64,000 nt of DNA from Allohahella marinimesophila. GTDB taxonomy: Bacteria > Pseudomonadota > Gammaproteobacteria > Pseudomonadales > Oleiphilaceae. Location: positions 868,001 to 932,000 of the forward strand of contig NZ_BAABBO010000001.1 of the NCBI RefSeq assembly GCF_039538005.1. The letters run 5' to 3'. The notes under the pieces were generated by a model. That model was not told the origin of the DNA and made no database searches. It was given only the letters and a program-made list of their open reading frames with translations. Shown here piece by piece: positions 9,043 to 17,973 of the stretch. The first letter of the stretch is position 1, and each line of letters opens with the position of its first letter. A program made the translations under genes and the position numbers.

Positions 9043-9468
9043 ATGGATTTTGTTCGCATCAAGCGCAAGCCGATGTCTGATATCAACGTTGTGCCTTATA
9101 TCGACGTCATGCTTGTGCTGCTGGTCATTTTCATGATCACTGCACCGATGCTGATGCAGGGCGTGGATGTCGCCCTGCCACAGACTGATTCCGATGCCCT
9201 GCAATTGCCCCAGGACAAACCACCATTGATCGTGAGCGTAGACAGCTACGGCGCATATTACGTGGAACTTGGCGAAGAGCGCAGCAAGCCGCTGGAGCTA
9301 GGTGAGCTGGCCAATAAGGTGAAAGCCCAGAAGGCCGAAGATCCCCAGCTACTCGTGCTTGTGCGTGGCGATACCAATGCCTCGTACGGCACCGTAGTCA
9401 ACCTGATGGCGATTCTGCGGAGCTCAGGGGTGAAGGATGTCGGTCTCATTACCGAGCAGCCCAAATAG
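9043..9468 (+). CDS. tolR: TolR, ExbD/TolR family proton-channel subunit
   Basis: Protein of 141 residues with a single membrane helix (about 19-39). It contains the conserved proton-relay Asp21 in the pattern NVVPYIDVMLVLLVIFM. The periplasmic domain follows, ending with the DVGLITEQPK pattern typical of the family. It partners TolQ in the inner membrane. An AAAGGAG Shine-Dalgarno precedes the ATG. tolA starts 2 bases after its stop. Confidence 0.96.
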   Translation: MDFVRIKRKPMSDINVVPYIDVMLVLLVIFMITAPMLMQGVDVALPQTDSDALQLPQDKPPLIVSVDSYGAYYVELGEERSKPLELGELANKVKAQKAEDPQLLVLVRGDTNASYGTVVNLMAILRSSGVKDVGLITEQPK

Positions 9469-9470
9469 CG

Positions 9471-10556
9471 ATGACTCAAGGTTCTGATTCAGATCGAAAT
9501 CTGACAGCGAGCACCAACGACCGGTCTGCTGGCGGCCAGTCGGCAAATCCATCCATGGCGCGCTCAGCGACGACGGACGTGCCCTGGCTCATGCCCGTGG
9601 CCGTCTCTATGGTTCTGCACGCGGTGCTCATCGGGCTGATGTGGGTGACCATCGATTCGTCGGACAAGATGATAGAAGTGCCGCGCCACATTCAGGCGGT
9701 CATGATTGATGACGACACACTCAAGGCCATGATGCAGGCTACTCAGCCAGCGCCAAAACCTGTGCCCCAACCAGAGCCAAAGCCGCAACCGAAGCCTGAG
9801 CCAAAGCCCGAACCGAAGCCGGTTGAAAAGCCGCCTGAGCCGCCGCAGCCTGATCCTGAAGTCGTGCGACTGAAGGAGCAGCAGGCCAAGGAGCAGGCTG
9901 CTGCTGAAAAAGCTCGGCTAGCCGCCGAAAAGGAGCAGGCGCGGATCGCAGAACTCGCCCTGAAGAAAAAAAAGGATAAGGAAAAGCGCAAGCGCGAGGC
10001 CCAGGCAAAGCTGGAGCAGGAAAAAAAGAACAAGGCTTTTCTCGAGCAGCAGCGCATAGCCAAGGAGAAACAGCGTGAGCTGGATCGGCAGGCGCGAGAG
10101 AAGGAGCGCGAAGCTGCGCGTCAGGCGGAGCTGGCCAAGGCAGAGCAGAACCGCAAGAGCGCTGAAGAGCAGTTGCTCGCCGACGAAGCTGCCCAGTTCG
10201 AAAAAATGTTTGACCAGCAGGCGAGCCGACAGCCGGCTCAACAGACCAATAACTCACAGCTGCAAGCCATGGCGGGTGAGCGAGAAAGACTGATACAACA
10301 GATTACTGAAAAGATAGAGCGTAGCTGGATCGAGCCACCTGGACAGAACCGGGGGCTGGAAGTCGATATTCGACTCGAGCTCCTGCCAACGGGTGAGTTG
10401 AAGACAGCCAGAATTGCATCGAGCAGCGGAAATAATGGTTTCGACCAGTCTGCGCTCAATGCTGCCTATTCAGTGTCCCGGTATCCGGTGCCTCGAGATA
10501 CAGCGCTGTTCAATGCTGACTTTCGAAATATCACCATCAAATTCCGGCCGAAGTAA
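9471..10556 (+). CDS. tolA: TolA, periplasm-spanning Tol-Pal protein
   Basis: Links the TolQR motor to Pal and TolB across the periplasm; 361 residues. The N-terminal tail is unusually Ser/Thr-rich before the membrane helix at about 40-60. A Pro/Lys/Glu tract with repeated PKPEP units lies at 93-130. A long charged helix follows at about 131-235. The globular C-terminal domain, about 260-361, is of the TonB/TolA type (RLELLPTGEL, IKFRPK). The domain order is canonical for the family. Confidence 0.94.
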   Translation: MTQGSDSDRNLTASTNDRSAGGQSANPSMARSATTDVPWLMPVAVSMVLHAVLIGLMWVTIDSSDKMIEVPRHIQAVMIDDDTLKAMMQATQPAPKPVPQPEPKPQPKPEPKPEPKPVEKPPEPPQPDPEVVRLKEQQAKEQAAAEKARLAAEKEQARIAELALKKKKDKEKRKREAQAKLEQEKKNKAFLEQQRIAKEKQRELDRQAREKEREAARQAELAKAEQNRKSAEEQLLADEAAQFEKMFDQQASRQPAQQTNNSQLQAMAGERERLIQQITEKIERSWIEPPGQNRGLEVDIRLELLPTGELKTARIASSSGNNGFDQSALNAAYSVSRYPVPRDTALFNADFRNITIKFRPK

Positions 10557-10592
10557 GGCTTCGACCATCTTGAATCAAGGAGTGCAGACAGT

Positions 10593-11915
10593 TTGCTGAA
10601 CAAGACCATGCCAATCGCCGCTGCCAGGTTTACTGTAGTGGCCACACTACTGCTCTCGCTGCTGCTGTCGGCTGCAGCGCGTGCCGATCTCGTCATCGAG
10701 ATCACGCAGGGCGTGAAGGGTGCCGTGCCAATTGCCATCGTGCCATTCGCGAATGAGACGGCAGGGAGTCTGCCCCAGGATCCTTCCGAGATCATCACGG
10801 AAGATCTGCGAAGAAGTGGCGATTTCGAGCCTCTTGGCAAGCAGAACTTTCTCAGTCTCCCCAGCAAGGGCGAGGATATCTTCTTTCGTGACTGGTCTCT
10901 GCTGGGGCAGCGTTACCTGGTAGTTGGTGCGATCAGCAAGGGCGACGGGCCGGACATGCTGAAGCTTCGTTATGAGCTGCATGACGTCACCTCGCGCAAG
11001 CGCATCCTGGGCCGTGTAGTCACGGGCAAGGAAGGCGCGCTCAGAGACATGGCGCATTCTGCGGCGGATGCCATTTATGAAGCGCTGACAGGCACCAAAG
11101 GCGTATTTTCGACCAAAATTGCCTATGTCGTGCTCGAAGGCACCAACAAGAAGCCGGTGTACTCGCTTGAAATAGCCGACGCCGACGGTCAGCGCTCGAA
11201 GGTCATCTACAAGTCGCCTAGCCCTGTTCTGTCTCCTGCCTGGTCGCCAGACGGCAAGAAACTGGCCTACGTGTCCTATGAAACCGGTCGTCCTGCGATA
11301 TTCATTCAGGATATCAATTCAGGTGTCAGGACCAAGACCGCATCCTACAAGGGCATCAACAGTGCGCCAGCCTGGTCGCCAGATGGCCGTAAATTGGCCA
11401 TGACGCTGTCAAAAGACGGTAATCCGGAAATTTACACACTGGATCTCGGCAGTGGAGACCTCAAGCGCATTACCAATAATTGGGGCATAGACACTGAGGC
11501 GAACTGGTCTCCAGATGGCAAGTCACTGGTCTTTACCTCCGACCGCGGCGGCAGCCCGCAGATCTACAAAACTGACATTAGCGGCGGCGGCGAAACACGT
11601 CTAACCTTTGACGGACGCTATAACGCTCGACCCCGCTACAGTATGGATGGCGAGAGCCTGTTCTTCGTGCACCAGCGGGAAGGCGTGTTTAATGTCGCGA
11701 GAATGGATCTCGAAACACGGGAACTGGATGTCCTCAGTGGTACCAGGATGGATGAGTCACCCAGCGTGGCACCAAATGGAAATATGGTAATCTACGCCAC
11801 AAAGGATAACGGACGGGGTATGCTGGCTGTAGTCGGCGTCACGACTGGCGCCAGATATGTTTTACCGTCGAGAGAGGGTGATGTTCGGGAACCTGCATGG
11901 TCACCGTTTCTCTAA
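10593..11915 (+). CDS. tolB: TolB, periplasmic beta-propeller protein of Tol-Pal
   Basis: Periplasmic protein of 440 residues that binds Pal and TolA. A Sec signal peptide (about 1-30, ending AAARA) is followed by the TolB N-terminal domain and a six-bladed propeller with repeated PAWSPDGKKLAY-type blades. The start appears to be TTG at 10593, with AAGGAG upstream; an ATG 15 bases later has poor spacing. Confidence 0.95.
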   Translation: MLNKTMPIAAARFTVVATLLLSLLLSAAARADLVIEITQGVKGAVPIAIVPFANETAGSLPQDPSEIITEDLRRSGDFEPLGKQNFLSLPSKGEDIFFRDWSLLGQRYLVVGAISKGDGPDMLKLRYELHDVTSRKRILGRVVTGKEGALRDMAHSAADAIYEALTGTKGVFSTKIAYVVLEGTNKKPVYSLEIADADGQRSKVIYKSPSPVLSPAWSPDGKKLAYVSYETGRPAIFIQDINSGVRTKTASYKGINSAPAWSPDGRKLAMTLSKDGNPEIYTLDLGSGDLKRITNNWGIDTEANWSPDGKSLVFTSDRGGSPQIYKTDISGGGETRLTFDGRYNARPRYSMDGESLFFVHQREGVFNVARMDLETRELDVLSGTRMDESPSVAPNGNMVIYATKDNGRGMLAVVGVTTGARYVLPSREGDVREPAWSPFL

Positions 11916-11971
11916 ACTCTCCGTACACACGAATAAATGATAATTTACCGCCACATCAAGGGAAATCTAAT

Positions 11972-12541
11972 ATGAATATGATCGGTCTGCGTTCTATCCT
12001 GCTGGCCAGTGTTGCCGGCGTTTTTCTGTCAGCTTGCGCCGGGCAGGACCAGCGGCCGGATCTCGACTCCGATACTGTAGGCCTTGAGGACGATACCAAT
12101 GGCAGTGAGTCTACCGGTTTCGGCAGCAGCGGCGGCCTGAGCGAACAGCAACTCGAAGAGCAGGCCAGGCAACAGGAGCAGGATGCGCTCACGGCTGAGC
12201 AGGATGCGCTCCGCGATGTGAGGGTGTTCTATTTCGAGTTCGACAAGGCGCTCGTGGAGCCTGCTGCCCAGGTGCCGTTGCGTGCTCATGCGACCTACCT
12301 GAGCAACAATCCGAATACTAGTGTCGTTCTGAACGGATACACCGATGAGCGTGGCACCAAGGAGTATAATCTCGCCCTTGGAGAGCGACGTGCAAAGGCT
12401 ATCGAGCGTTTCCTGCTGGTCAATGGCGCCGCTGATACTCAGGTCGAAACCGTAAGCTTTGGTGAAGAGTTCCCTGCCAACTACGGCAGCAGCGACGATG
12501 CCTACAGCAAGAATCGTAGGGTCGTGCTGGAATACCGGTAG
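11972..12541 (+). CDS. pal: Pal, peptidoglycan-associated lipoprotein
   Basis: Outer-membrane lipoprotein of 189 residues. The signal peptide ends in lipobox LSAC with the lipidated Cys22. The C-terminal OmpA-like peptidoglycan-binding domain (about 75-189) shows FEFDKA, NGYTDERGTKEYN and GERRA. An acidic linker separates the two. The ATG at 11972 follows AAGGGA; an upstream in-frame ATG at 11897 would overlap tolB and precede the signal peptide. Confidence 0.97.
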   Translation: MNMIGLRSILLASVAGVFLSACAGQDQRPDLDSDTVGLEDDTNGSESTGFGSSGGLSEQQLEEQARQQEQDALTAEQDALRDVRVFYFEFDKALVEPAAQVPLRAHATYLSNNPNTSVVLNGYTDERGTKEYNLALGERRAKAIERFLLVNGAADTQVETVSFGEEFPANYGSSDDAYSKNRRVVLEYR

Positions 12542-12570
12542 TCGTCAGTTTATGAACCCGGGAGTTGTCT

Positions 12571-13413
12571 ATGTTCGTGAATAAAATCCGGGAGTCTGGT
12601 GGAATGAGCTTCGGGCTGGCTCTGGTCGGCCTGATGGCGCTCTCCAGTCTGTCGGCCTTGAAAGTGGAGGCGGCTGACAATTCGGCCGCCATCAACGCGC
12701 AGTTGCTGTATTCCGTCGACCAGATGAAAGAAGAGCTGCGCGACCTTCGCGGACAGGTGGATGAGCTTACTTATCGACTCAAGCAAGCTGAAGACCAGCA
12801 GAAAACACGCTACATCGATCTGGACTCGCGCTTGCAGAAGCTGTCTGGTGGGGGTAGTGACGGTACATCTGACAGTAAAAGAAGCGATGACGCCCGCCCA
12901 GGCAATGCGACGCCAAGTGATGCATCGGTCGGCGCGGTGCCGCCACCGCTAGCGGAATCCGGTACTATTCGGGAAACCGTTGATCCTCAGGCTACGACCG
13001 AGGCTGGCGAGGTATTGGCGGACAGCAATCAGGTCGCCAGCCCTGAGGCACGAAAGGCTTACGACGATGCCTACGCGCTCATCAAGCAGCGTCAGTACGA
13101 GCCCGCTGTCGATGCACTTCATGCCTTCGTCAAGGATCACCCTGACAGCGATCTTACGGCGAATGCCTATTATTGGCTTGGAGAGGTGTATCTTGTCCTG
13201 CCAAGGCTTGAACTCGCGAAGCAGTCCTTTCTGCTCGTAGTCGGAAAATTTCCTGAGCACAGGAAAGCCCCGGATGCCATGTACAAGCTCGGCGTGACCA
13301 CGCATAGGCTGGGGGAGAACGACGCTGCCAGAAAAGTGCTGAATGAGGTGCAAGCGCGCTATCCTGACACCACAGCTGCCCGTTTGGCGGGCGACTACAA
13401 AAAACAGCTCTGA
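12571..13413 (+). CDS. cpoB: Cell division coordinator CpoB (YbgF), TPR protein
   Basis: Last gene of the tol-pal operon; 280 residues. A signal peptide (cleavage probably after VEA at 34) precedes a trimerising coiled coil (about 45-85), a Ser/Asp-rich linker and a C-terminal TPR domain (about 150-280) with YDDAYALIKQRQYEPAV and FPEHRKAPDAMYKLG. CpoB coordinates PBP1B activity with Tol-driven constriction. The ATG at 12571 lies 6 bases after GGGAG; the TTG at 12565 is too close to that site. Confidence 0.93.
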   Translation: MFVNKIRESGGMSFGLALVGLMALSSLSALKVEAADNSAAINAQLLYSVDQMKEELRDLRGQVDELTYRLKQAEDQQKTRYIDLDSRLQKLSGGGSDGTSDSKRSDDARPGNATPSDASVGAVPPPLAESGTIRETVDPQATTEAGEVLADSNQVASPEARKAYDDAYALIKQRQYEPAVDALHAFVKDHPDSDLTANAYYWLGEVYLVLPRLELAKQSFLLVVGKFPEHRKAPDAMYKLGVTTHRLGENDAARKVLNEVQARYPDTTAARLAGDYKKQL

Positions 13414-13453
13414 TTTCAAGCCCAATATTTTAGTTTTATTCTTACATTTGCCC

Positions 13454-13481
13454 TTGTCATTTGGCTCAGAATCCGTATTAT
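13454..13481 (+). promoter_or_regulatory. Promoter of tRNA-Lys
   Basis: TTGTCA (13454-13459) and TATTAT (13476-13481) are 16 bases apart, followed by the GC-rich discriminator GAGCGCCTC. Such discriminators are typical of stringently controlled stable-RNA promoters. The tRNA starts 13 bases after the -10 element. Confidence 0.75.
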
Positions 13482-13494
13482 GAGCGCCTCGTTT

Positions 13495-13570
13495 GGGTCG
13501 TTAGCTCAGTTGGTAGAGCAGCTGGCTTTTAACCAGTAGGTCGATGGTTCGAATCCATCACGACCCACCA
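13495..13570 (+). tRNA. tRNA-Lys (anticodon TTT)
   Basis: Complete cloverleaf of 76 bases with the 3' CCA encoded. The acceptor is GGGTCGT/ACGACCC. The D arm is GCTC/GAGC. The anticodon loop CTTTTAA gives anticodon TTT, and the T loop is TTCGAAT. It sits between cpoB and nadA, the position seen in many pseudomonads, but without the queE/queC genes found there in Pseudomonas. Confidence 0.97.
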
Positions 13571-13587
13571 TCATATTCAGACGAATC

Positions 13588-13614
13588 AGCCCCTTTTACG
13601 AGGGGCTTTTTTTT
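13588..13614 (+). terminator. Rho-independent terminator after tRNA-Lys
   Basis: Seven-base-pair stem AGCCCCT/AGGGGCT with loop TTTACG, followed by eight T residues. It ends the tRNA-Lys transcript 18 bases past the CCA. The remaining 165 bases before nadA show no further feature that I can support. Confidence 0.9.
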
Positions 13615-13779
13615 GTCTGCTCGACAGTAGGCTGCGACCAGTGGCGGCGCTACCCCAAAGCCATCGCATCCACCTGTTCAGCCTTTTCCCCTCTTGGTAT
13701 AGTTGCACATCTGAACCAGGGTGTTCGGGCCAATCTGGTCAGAACCTCGAATGACCGCAGCGCTGGAAGCTACCACATC

Positions 13780-14859
13780 ATGAATCAAGACTCTGCAGAA
13801 CGTATCAGGCATGCCTCATCTGAAGTGAGTGCGGATACCTCTGCGCGCATACTGGTTCAGGAACATTTCGCGCGTGAACACGAACCCAATGATTTGAGTT
13901 CTGAAAGAAAGGCTGCCCTCAAGCGTGAAATCCGGGAACTCCTCAAGTCGCAGAATGCAGCCATAGTGGCTCACTACTATACGGATGGCGATCTGCAGGA
14001 ACTCGCAGATGAGACCGGCGGCTGCGTCTCTGACAGTCTGGAAATGGCCCGTTTTGGTGCTCATCATGAGGCTGAGACCCTGGTCGTCTGCGGCGTGAAG
14101 TTCATGGGCGAAACAGCCAAGATTCTCAGCCCTGAAAAAACTATCCTCATGCCGACACTCGAAGCCACCTGCTCTCTGGACATCGGCTGTCCGATTGAGG
14201 AGTTCTCTGCCTTCTGTGACCAACACCCAGAGCGCACGGTCGTGGTCTACGCCAATACATCCGCCGCCGTAAAGGCCAGGGCCGACTGGGTGGTGACCTC
14301 GAGCATTGCAGTTGATGTGTGCGCTCACCTCCAGAGTGAAGGCAAATCGATTCTCTGGGCACCAGACCAACATCTGGGGCGCTACATACAGCAGAAGTCC
14401 GGGGCTGACATGCTGCTCTGGAATGGTTCGTGTATTGTTCACGAAGAATTCAAGGCCGAAGCGTTGAAGGACCTGAAGCGTGTGTATGAAGATGCTGCAG
14501 TGCTGGTGCATCCGGAGTCGCCGCTGGCCGTTACAGAGCTGGCGGACGTCGTCGGCTCGACCTCGCAGTTACTGAGGGCAGTGCGCGAACGTCCTGAACA
14601 GACCTTCATCGTAGCTACTGATGCAGGCATCTTCTACAAGATGCAGCAACAGGCGCCTGACAAGGTCCTCATCGCTGCGCCGACGGCTGGCACAGGGGCT
14701 ACCTGCCGCAGCTGCGCGCATTGTCCGTGGATGGCCATGAACGGCCTGGAGTCTCTCAGGAACGTACTTCTGAACAAGGATCAGGAAATACTGGTTGATC
14801 CGGAGCTTGGCCGAAAGGCCATGATCCCGCTTCAACGAATGCTGGACTTCAGACCTTAA
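13780..14859 (+). CDS. nadA: Quinolinate synthase NadA
   Basis: 4Fe-4S enzyme that condenses iminoaspartate with dihydroxyacetone phosphate to quinolinate, the first pyridine-ring step of NAD synthesis. The protein has 359 residues. Family motifs include AHYYTDGDLQELAD, the cluster-region sequences CGVKFMGETAKIL and ATCRSCAHCPWMAMN, and GSCIVHEEF. The start lacks a strong Shine-Dalgarno; the N-terminal 45 residues before the conserved core are variable, so the true start could be downstream. Its stop overlaps the tail of the opposing M48 gene by 4 bases. Confidence 0.95.
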   Translation: MNQDSAERIRHASSEVSADTSARILVQEHFAREHEPNDLSSERKAALKREIRELLKSQNAAIVAHYYTDGDLQELADETGGCVSDSLEMARFGAHHEAETLVVCGVKFMGETAKILSPEKTILMPTLEATCSLDIGCPIEEFSAFCDQHPERTVVVYANTSAAVKARADWVVTSSIAVDVCAHLQSEGKSILWAPDQHLGRYIQQKSGADMLLWNGSCIVHEEFKAEALKDLKRVYEDAAVLVHPESPLAVTELADVVGSTSQLLRAVRERPEQTFIVATDAGIFYKMQQQAPDKVLIAAPTAGTGATCRSCAHCPWMAMNGLESLRNVLLNKDQEILVDPELGRKAMIPLQRMLDFRP

Positions 14860-16436
14860 GACTCATCGCGGCCGGCGAGATCTGCTGGCCGCCCAAGAAT
14901 CTTGCTGTGTAGCCGCGCCATGGCTTCGACCTCATTGATCTTGTTCTGAATAACCGATTTTTCGCGATACTCGCTGCTTTTTTCGAGTGCCCGCTGCAGT
15001 TGGCTCTCCGCATTCCGCAATCGACCATTGAGCATGAAGTACTCCGCACGGGCCATATGCACTGACTGGATGTTACCAACGAGCCCGTAGAGTTCTGCCA
15101 GGTCGTACCAGATGGAGGGCTCATCTGGATACCGTGTCGACAGTTGCTCCAGTGGTTCAAGTGCCGCCTTGTAGTTCCTGCGCTCATATTCGATGTCAGA
15201 CAGGGTGCGGAGCAAGGGGTAATTGCCGGGCGCCAGGCTGATCTTCGATGTGAGGATATCGACCGCCTTGTCCTTATCATCCAGTGCTGCGTACATTTCG
15301 GCCTCGAGAAGCGCGACGGCCACTGAAAACCCATAACGCTTTTTCAACTGTTCCAGAGCTGGCGCCTGGGCTTTGATCAGCGCCGAGTCCGAGGTCTTGA
15401 TGGCTGCGAAGACAGTGCCGTAGCGATAGCCCTCTGCCTGAAGACCATCTGAACCCTTCAGGTTCTGCTCGAACAGCTTGAAAGCTGCGCGATAGTCATT
15501 GGCCAGCACAGTCCGTGCACGCGCCTGGGCGAAGTAATAATCTGCCTGTTCCTTGTAGACGCCACGTGGAGCGTTGGCCGCGTAAGCTGCCATGTCAGAC
15601 AGCCGGTTTTCGGTCAGCGGGTGGGTGCGCAGGTATTCCGGAACCTGGTTCGAAAAGCGGCTGGCTTCAGACATGCGCTTGAACATGTACACCATGCTGT
15701 GGGCGTCCATACCACTGGCGATCATGGTCTGCAAGCCGAAGCGGTCTGCTTCGCGCTCTGCATCACGGCTGTAGGCAAGCACCCGATTCATGGAGTAGGC
15801 CTGCGACCCGGCCAGGGCAGCCATACCCGCCTGACCACCCGCAGTGGCTGCAACGATGATCGAAGCGACGAGGCTGGCAATGCTAAGGGCAGCGTTGGCC
15901 CTGCTGTTTTCCTGCCTGCGCGCAAAGTGGCGCTGGCTGAGATGTGAAAGCTCGTGCGCCAGCACGCTGGCGAACTCCTCTTCACTCTGTGCATACAGGA
16001 AGAGACCGGCATTCACACCGACGATGCCCCCGGGTACAGCAAAGGCATTGAGGGCGGCCGAATCGACCACGATCACCTTGATGTCCGTGGCGTTGAGGCG
16101 CCCCTCAGTGAAGCCACCGGCAACATTGGAGTTATAGGACAGACCGGAATTTGGCAGCAGAACGAAGGCGAGGTCCCTGACGTATTGCTGCACATACCAG
16201 TCCTGTACCTGAGGCATGCCTCCGCGCAGCTTCTGCAGCCAGATTTCGCCGAGTTGGCGTTCTTCCGACAGGCTGATCGCCGAACTGCCATCGCCAAGAT
16301 TGGGCAACTCGTCGGCGCGCGGCTGATTGTTGAAGAACATTCCGCAGATGAACACTAGCGTACAGCTCAGCAGCGACCATGTGCTGGATGTGCCGCTGTA
16401 ATTGTGGGGGCTTGCACTGGAAGATATGGACAGCAA
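14856..16436 (-). CDS. bepA: Periplasmic M48 metalloprotease with TPR region (BepA/YfgC-like)
   Basis: Zinc protease for outer-membrane protein quality control, judged by family. The motif VLAHELSHLSQRHFARR (HExxH near residue 161) and a downstream Glu region (SRDAEREADRFGL) match M48. The C-terminal half carries TPR-like repeats. A signal-peptide-like segment (SLLSCTLVFICGMFF) precedes DELPNLGDGSSA, the usual mature start. The start codon is uncertain: the TTG at 16436 has GAGG 8 bases upstream and gives 526 residues. An ATG at 16595 would add 53 unlikely residues and overlap tusA. Confidence 0.85.
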   Translation of the reverse strand: MLSISSSASPHNYSGTSSTWSLLSCTLVFICGMFFNNQPRADELPNLGDGSSAISLSEERQLGEIWLQKLRGGMPQVQDWYVQQYVRDLAFVLLPNSGLSYNSNVAGGFTEGRLNATDIKVIVVDSAALNAFAVPGGIVGVNAGLFLYAQSEEEFASVLAHELSHLSQRHFARRQENSRANAALSIASLVASIIVAATAGGQAGMAALAGSQAYSMNRVLAYSRDAEREADRFGLQTMIASGMDAHSMVYMFKRMSEASRFSNQVPEYLRTHPLTENRLSDMAAYAANAPRGVYKEQADYYFAQARARTVLANDYRAAFKLFEQNLKGSDGLQAEGYRYGTVFAAIKTSDSALIKAQAPALEQLKKRYGFSVAVALLEAEMYAALDDKDKAVDILTSKISLAPGNYPLLRTLSDIEYERRNYKAALEPLEQLSTRYPDEPSIWYDLAELYGLVGNIQSVHMARAEYFMLNGRLRNAESQLQRALEKSSEYREKSVIQNKINEVEAMARLHSKILGRPADLAGRDES

Positions 16437-16577
16437 TGGAAAGACCTCAATGCAGGACAGCCTGAAGGCGCTATCCTCTTCTTTTAACAGTTTTTTACTA
16501 ATTAATCCCTGCAGTAGCCGTGTGATTTCAATCAATACACAATATGCTGTAGATATGTTCAGCCGGAAAACCGTGTT

Positions 16578-16901
16578 ATGAATCAGTCTAGTCAAAAAAG
16601 TGTGCGGCAGTCATCAGCAATTTCGCCGGAGAAGATTCGCAAACTCGATCTGCGCGGACTCCGCTGCCCCATGCCACTGCTTAAAACCAAGCTGGCCCTG
16701 AAGACGCTGGCAGCTGATGAAATGCTTGAAGTCACTGCAGACGATGCCGGGACTCGCAAGGATTTCCCAGCCTTTCTGCGACTGAGTAGCTTCGACCTGA
16801 TCGCAGAACAGGTGGAAGGCGACTGCTTCATCTATCATATTATTCATGACACTGGGGCGATTGCCCCGATAACAGGCGAGCCCTCCTTGCGCAATGATTA
16901 A
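16578..16901 (+). CDS. tusA: TusA-family sulfurtransferase
   Basis: Small sulfur-carrier protein of 107 residues. LDLRGLRCPMPLLKTKLAL contains the CPxP motif with sulfur-accepting Cys30, followed by the two-layer fold typical of TusA/SirA. These proteins pass persulfide sulfur to tRNA thiolation or molybdenum-cofactor pathways. The stop overlaps the start of the adjacent permease by 8 bases, a pairing seen in pseudomonads. TusA and the less specific SirA-like paralogues cannot be told apart from sequence alone. Confidence 0.88.
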   Translation: MNQSSQKSVRQSSAISPEKIRKLDLRGLRCPMPLLKTKLALKTLAADEMLEVTADDAGTRKDFPAFLRLSSFDLIAEQVEGDCFIYHIIHDTGAIAPITGEPSLRND

Positions 16902-17973
16902 AGTTCTCCGGTCCTGGTTCCATAAATATTTTTCAGACGAAGAAGCCGTCATTCTTCTGTTGCTCCTGGTGCTGGTCCTGGCGCTGGTCATCAACTTCGG
17001 CTCTGCGCTGGCTCCTGTGTTGGCTTCCCTGGTGATTGCCTATGTGCTTCAGGGCGTCGTCATTCGTCTCAAGCGGCTAGGAATGCCTCATCTGGCAGCG
17101 ACTGTGCTGGTGTTCCTGGTGTTTTTCAGCCTGACGCTGGCGTCCATATTCCTCCTGCTGCCGCTGCTGTTTTCGCAGACTACCGAACTGGTAAAGGAGC
17201 TGCCGAAAATGCTCAACGGCGCCCAGGCGCAGATTGATCAGTTCGCTCTTCGCTACCCTGAATATCTGTCACAGGAAAGAATAAGCGAGTTCTATGGGCA
17301 GATAGCCACCGAAGCCAGCGTTATGGGACAGTGGCTCGTGAGTTCAATTTCTTCGAGTATTCCAGCGCTCATCGGCATCCTGATTTACGCGGTCCTCGTA
17401 CCCATCCTGGTGTTCTTCATGCTCAAGGACAGGGACCTGCTGGTCGGCTGGCTGTCCAGACGTCTCCCCGCCAAGCGCCAGTTGATGAATACCATCTGGA
17501 CCGAAGCCAATCAGCAGTTTGCGAACTACATTCGGGGCAAGGTGCTCGAGATCGTTATCGTCGGCGCGGCGACCTACGTGTCGTTTGTGCTCATGGGCGT
17601 GAACTACGCGGCGCTGCTGGCGCTGCTGGTGGGCTTGTCAGTGGTGGTGCCCTACGTTGGCGCGGCTGTGGTGACCATTCCCGTGGCGCTGGTCAGCATT
17701 TTCCAGTTTGGCTGGGGGAGCGAGTTCATCTGGGTCATGACCGTTTATGGCATCATTCAGGCGCTGGATGGCAACGTGCTGGTGCCGCTCCTGTTTTCCG
17801 AGGTCGTGAACCTGCATCCGGTCGTCATTATCGTGAGCGTACTGTTCTTCGGCGCGATGTGGGGGCTCTGGGGCGTGTTCTTTGCCATTCCCCTGGCCAC
17901 ATTGCTAAAGGCGATCATTGCCGCCTGGCCAACGGCATCGCTGGCCTATGACGGCGGTGCTTCAGATATCTAG
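16894..17973 (+). CDS. AI-2E family permease (PerM-like)
   Basis: Inner-membrane protein of 359 residues with seven or eight hydrophobic helices: one strong pair near 20-55 and others at 65-95, 150-175, 205-240, 240-275 and 300-345. The patterns LVPILVFFMLKDRD and GVFFAIPLATLLKAI are characteristic of the AI-2E/UPF0118 family. Members export autoinducer or serve as Na+/H+ antiporters; the substrate is not predictable here. Its stop overlaps the stop of bcp by 4 bases, tail to tail. Confidence 0.9.
   Translation: MIKVLRSWFHKYFSDEEAVILLLLLVLVLALVINFGSALAPVLASLVIAYVLQGVVIRLKRLGMPHLAATVLVFLVFFSLTLASIFLLLPLLFSQTTELVKELPKMLNGAQAQIDQFALRYPEYLSQERISEFYGQIATEASVMGQWLVSSISSSIPALIGILIYAVLVPILVFFMLKDRDLLVGWLSRRLPAKRQLMNTIWTEANQQFANYIRGKVLEIVIVGAATYVSFVLMGVNYAALLALLVGLSVVVPYVGAAVVTIPVALVSIFQFGWGSEFIWVMTVYGIIQALDGNVLVPLLFSEVVNLHPVVIIVSVLFFGAMWGLWGVFFAIPLATLLKAIIAAWPTASLAYDGGASDI

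Noticed and set aside
9750..9850. Proline-rich DNA repeats in tolA considered as a tandem repeat or CRISPR-like array
   Set aside because: They encode the PKPEP linker expected in TolA and have no spacer structure.
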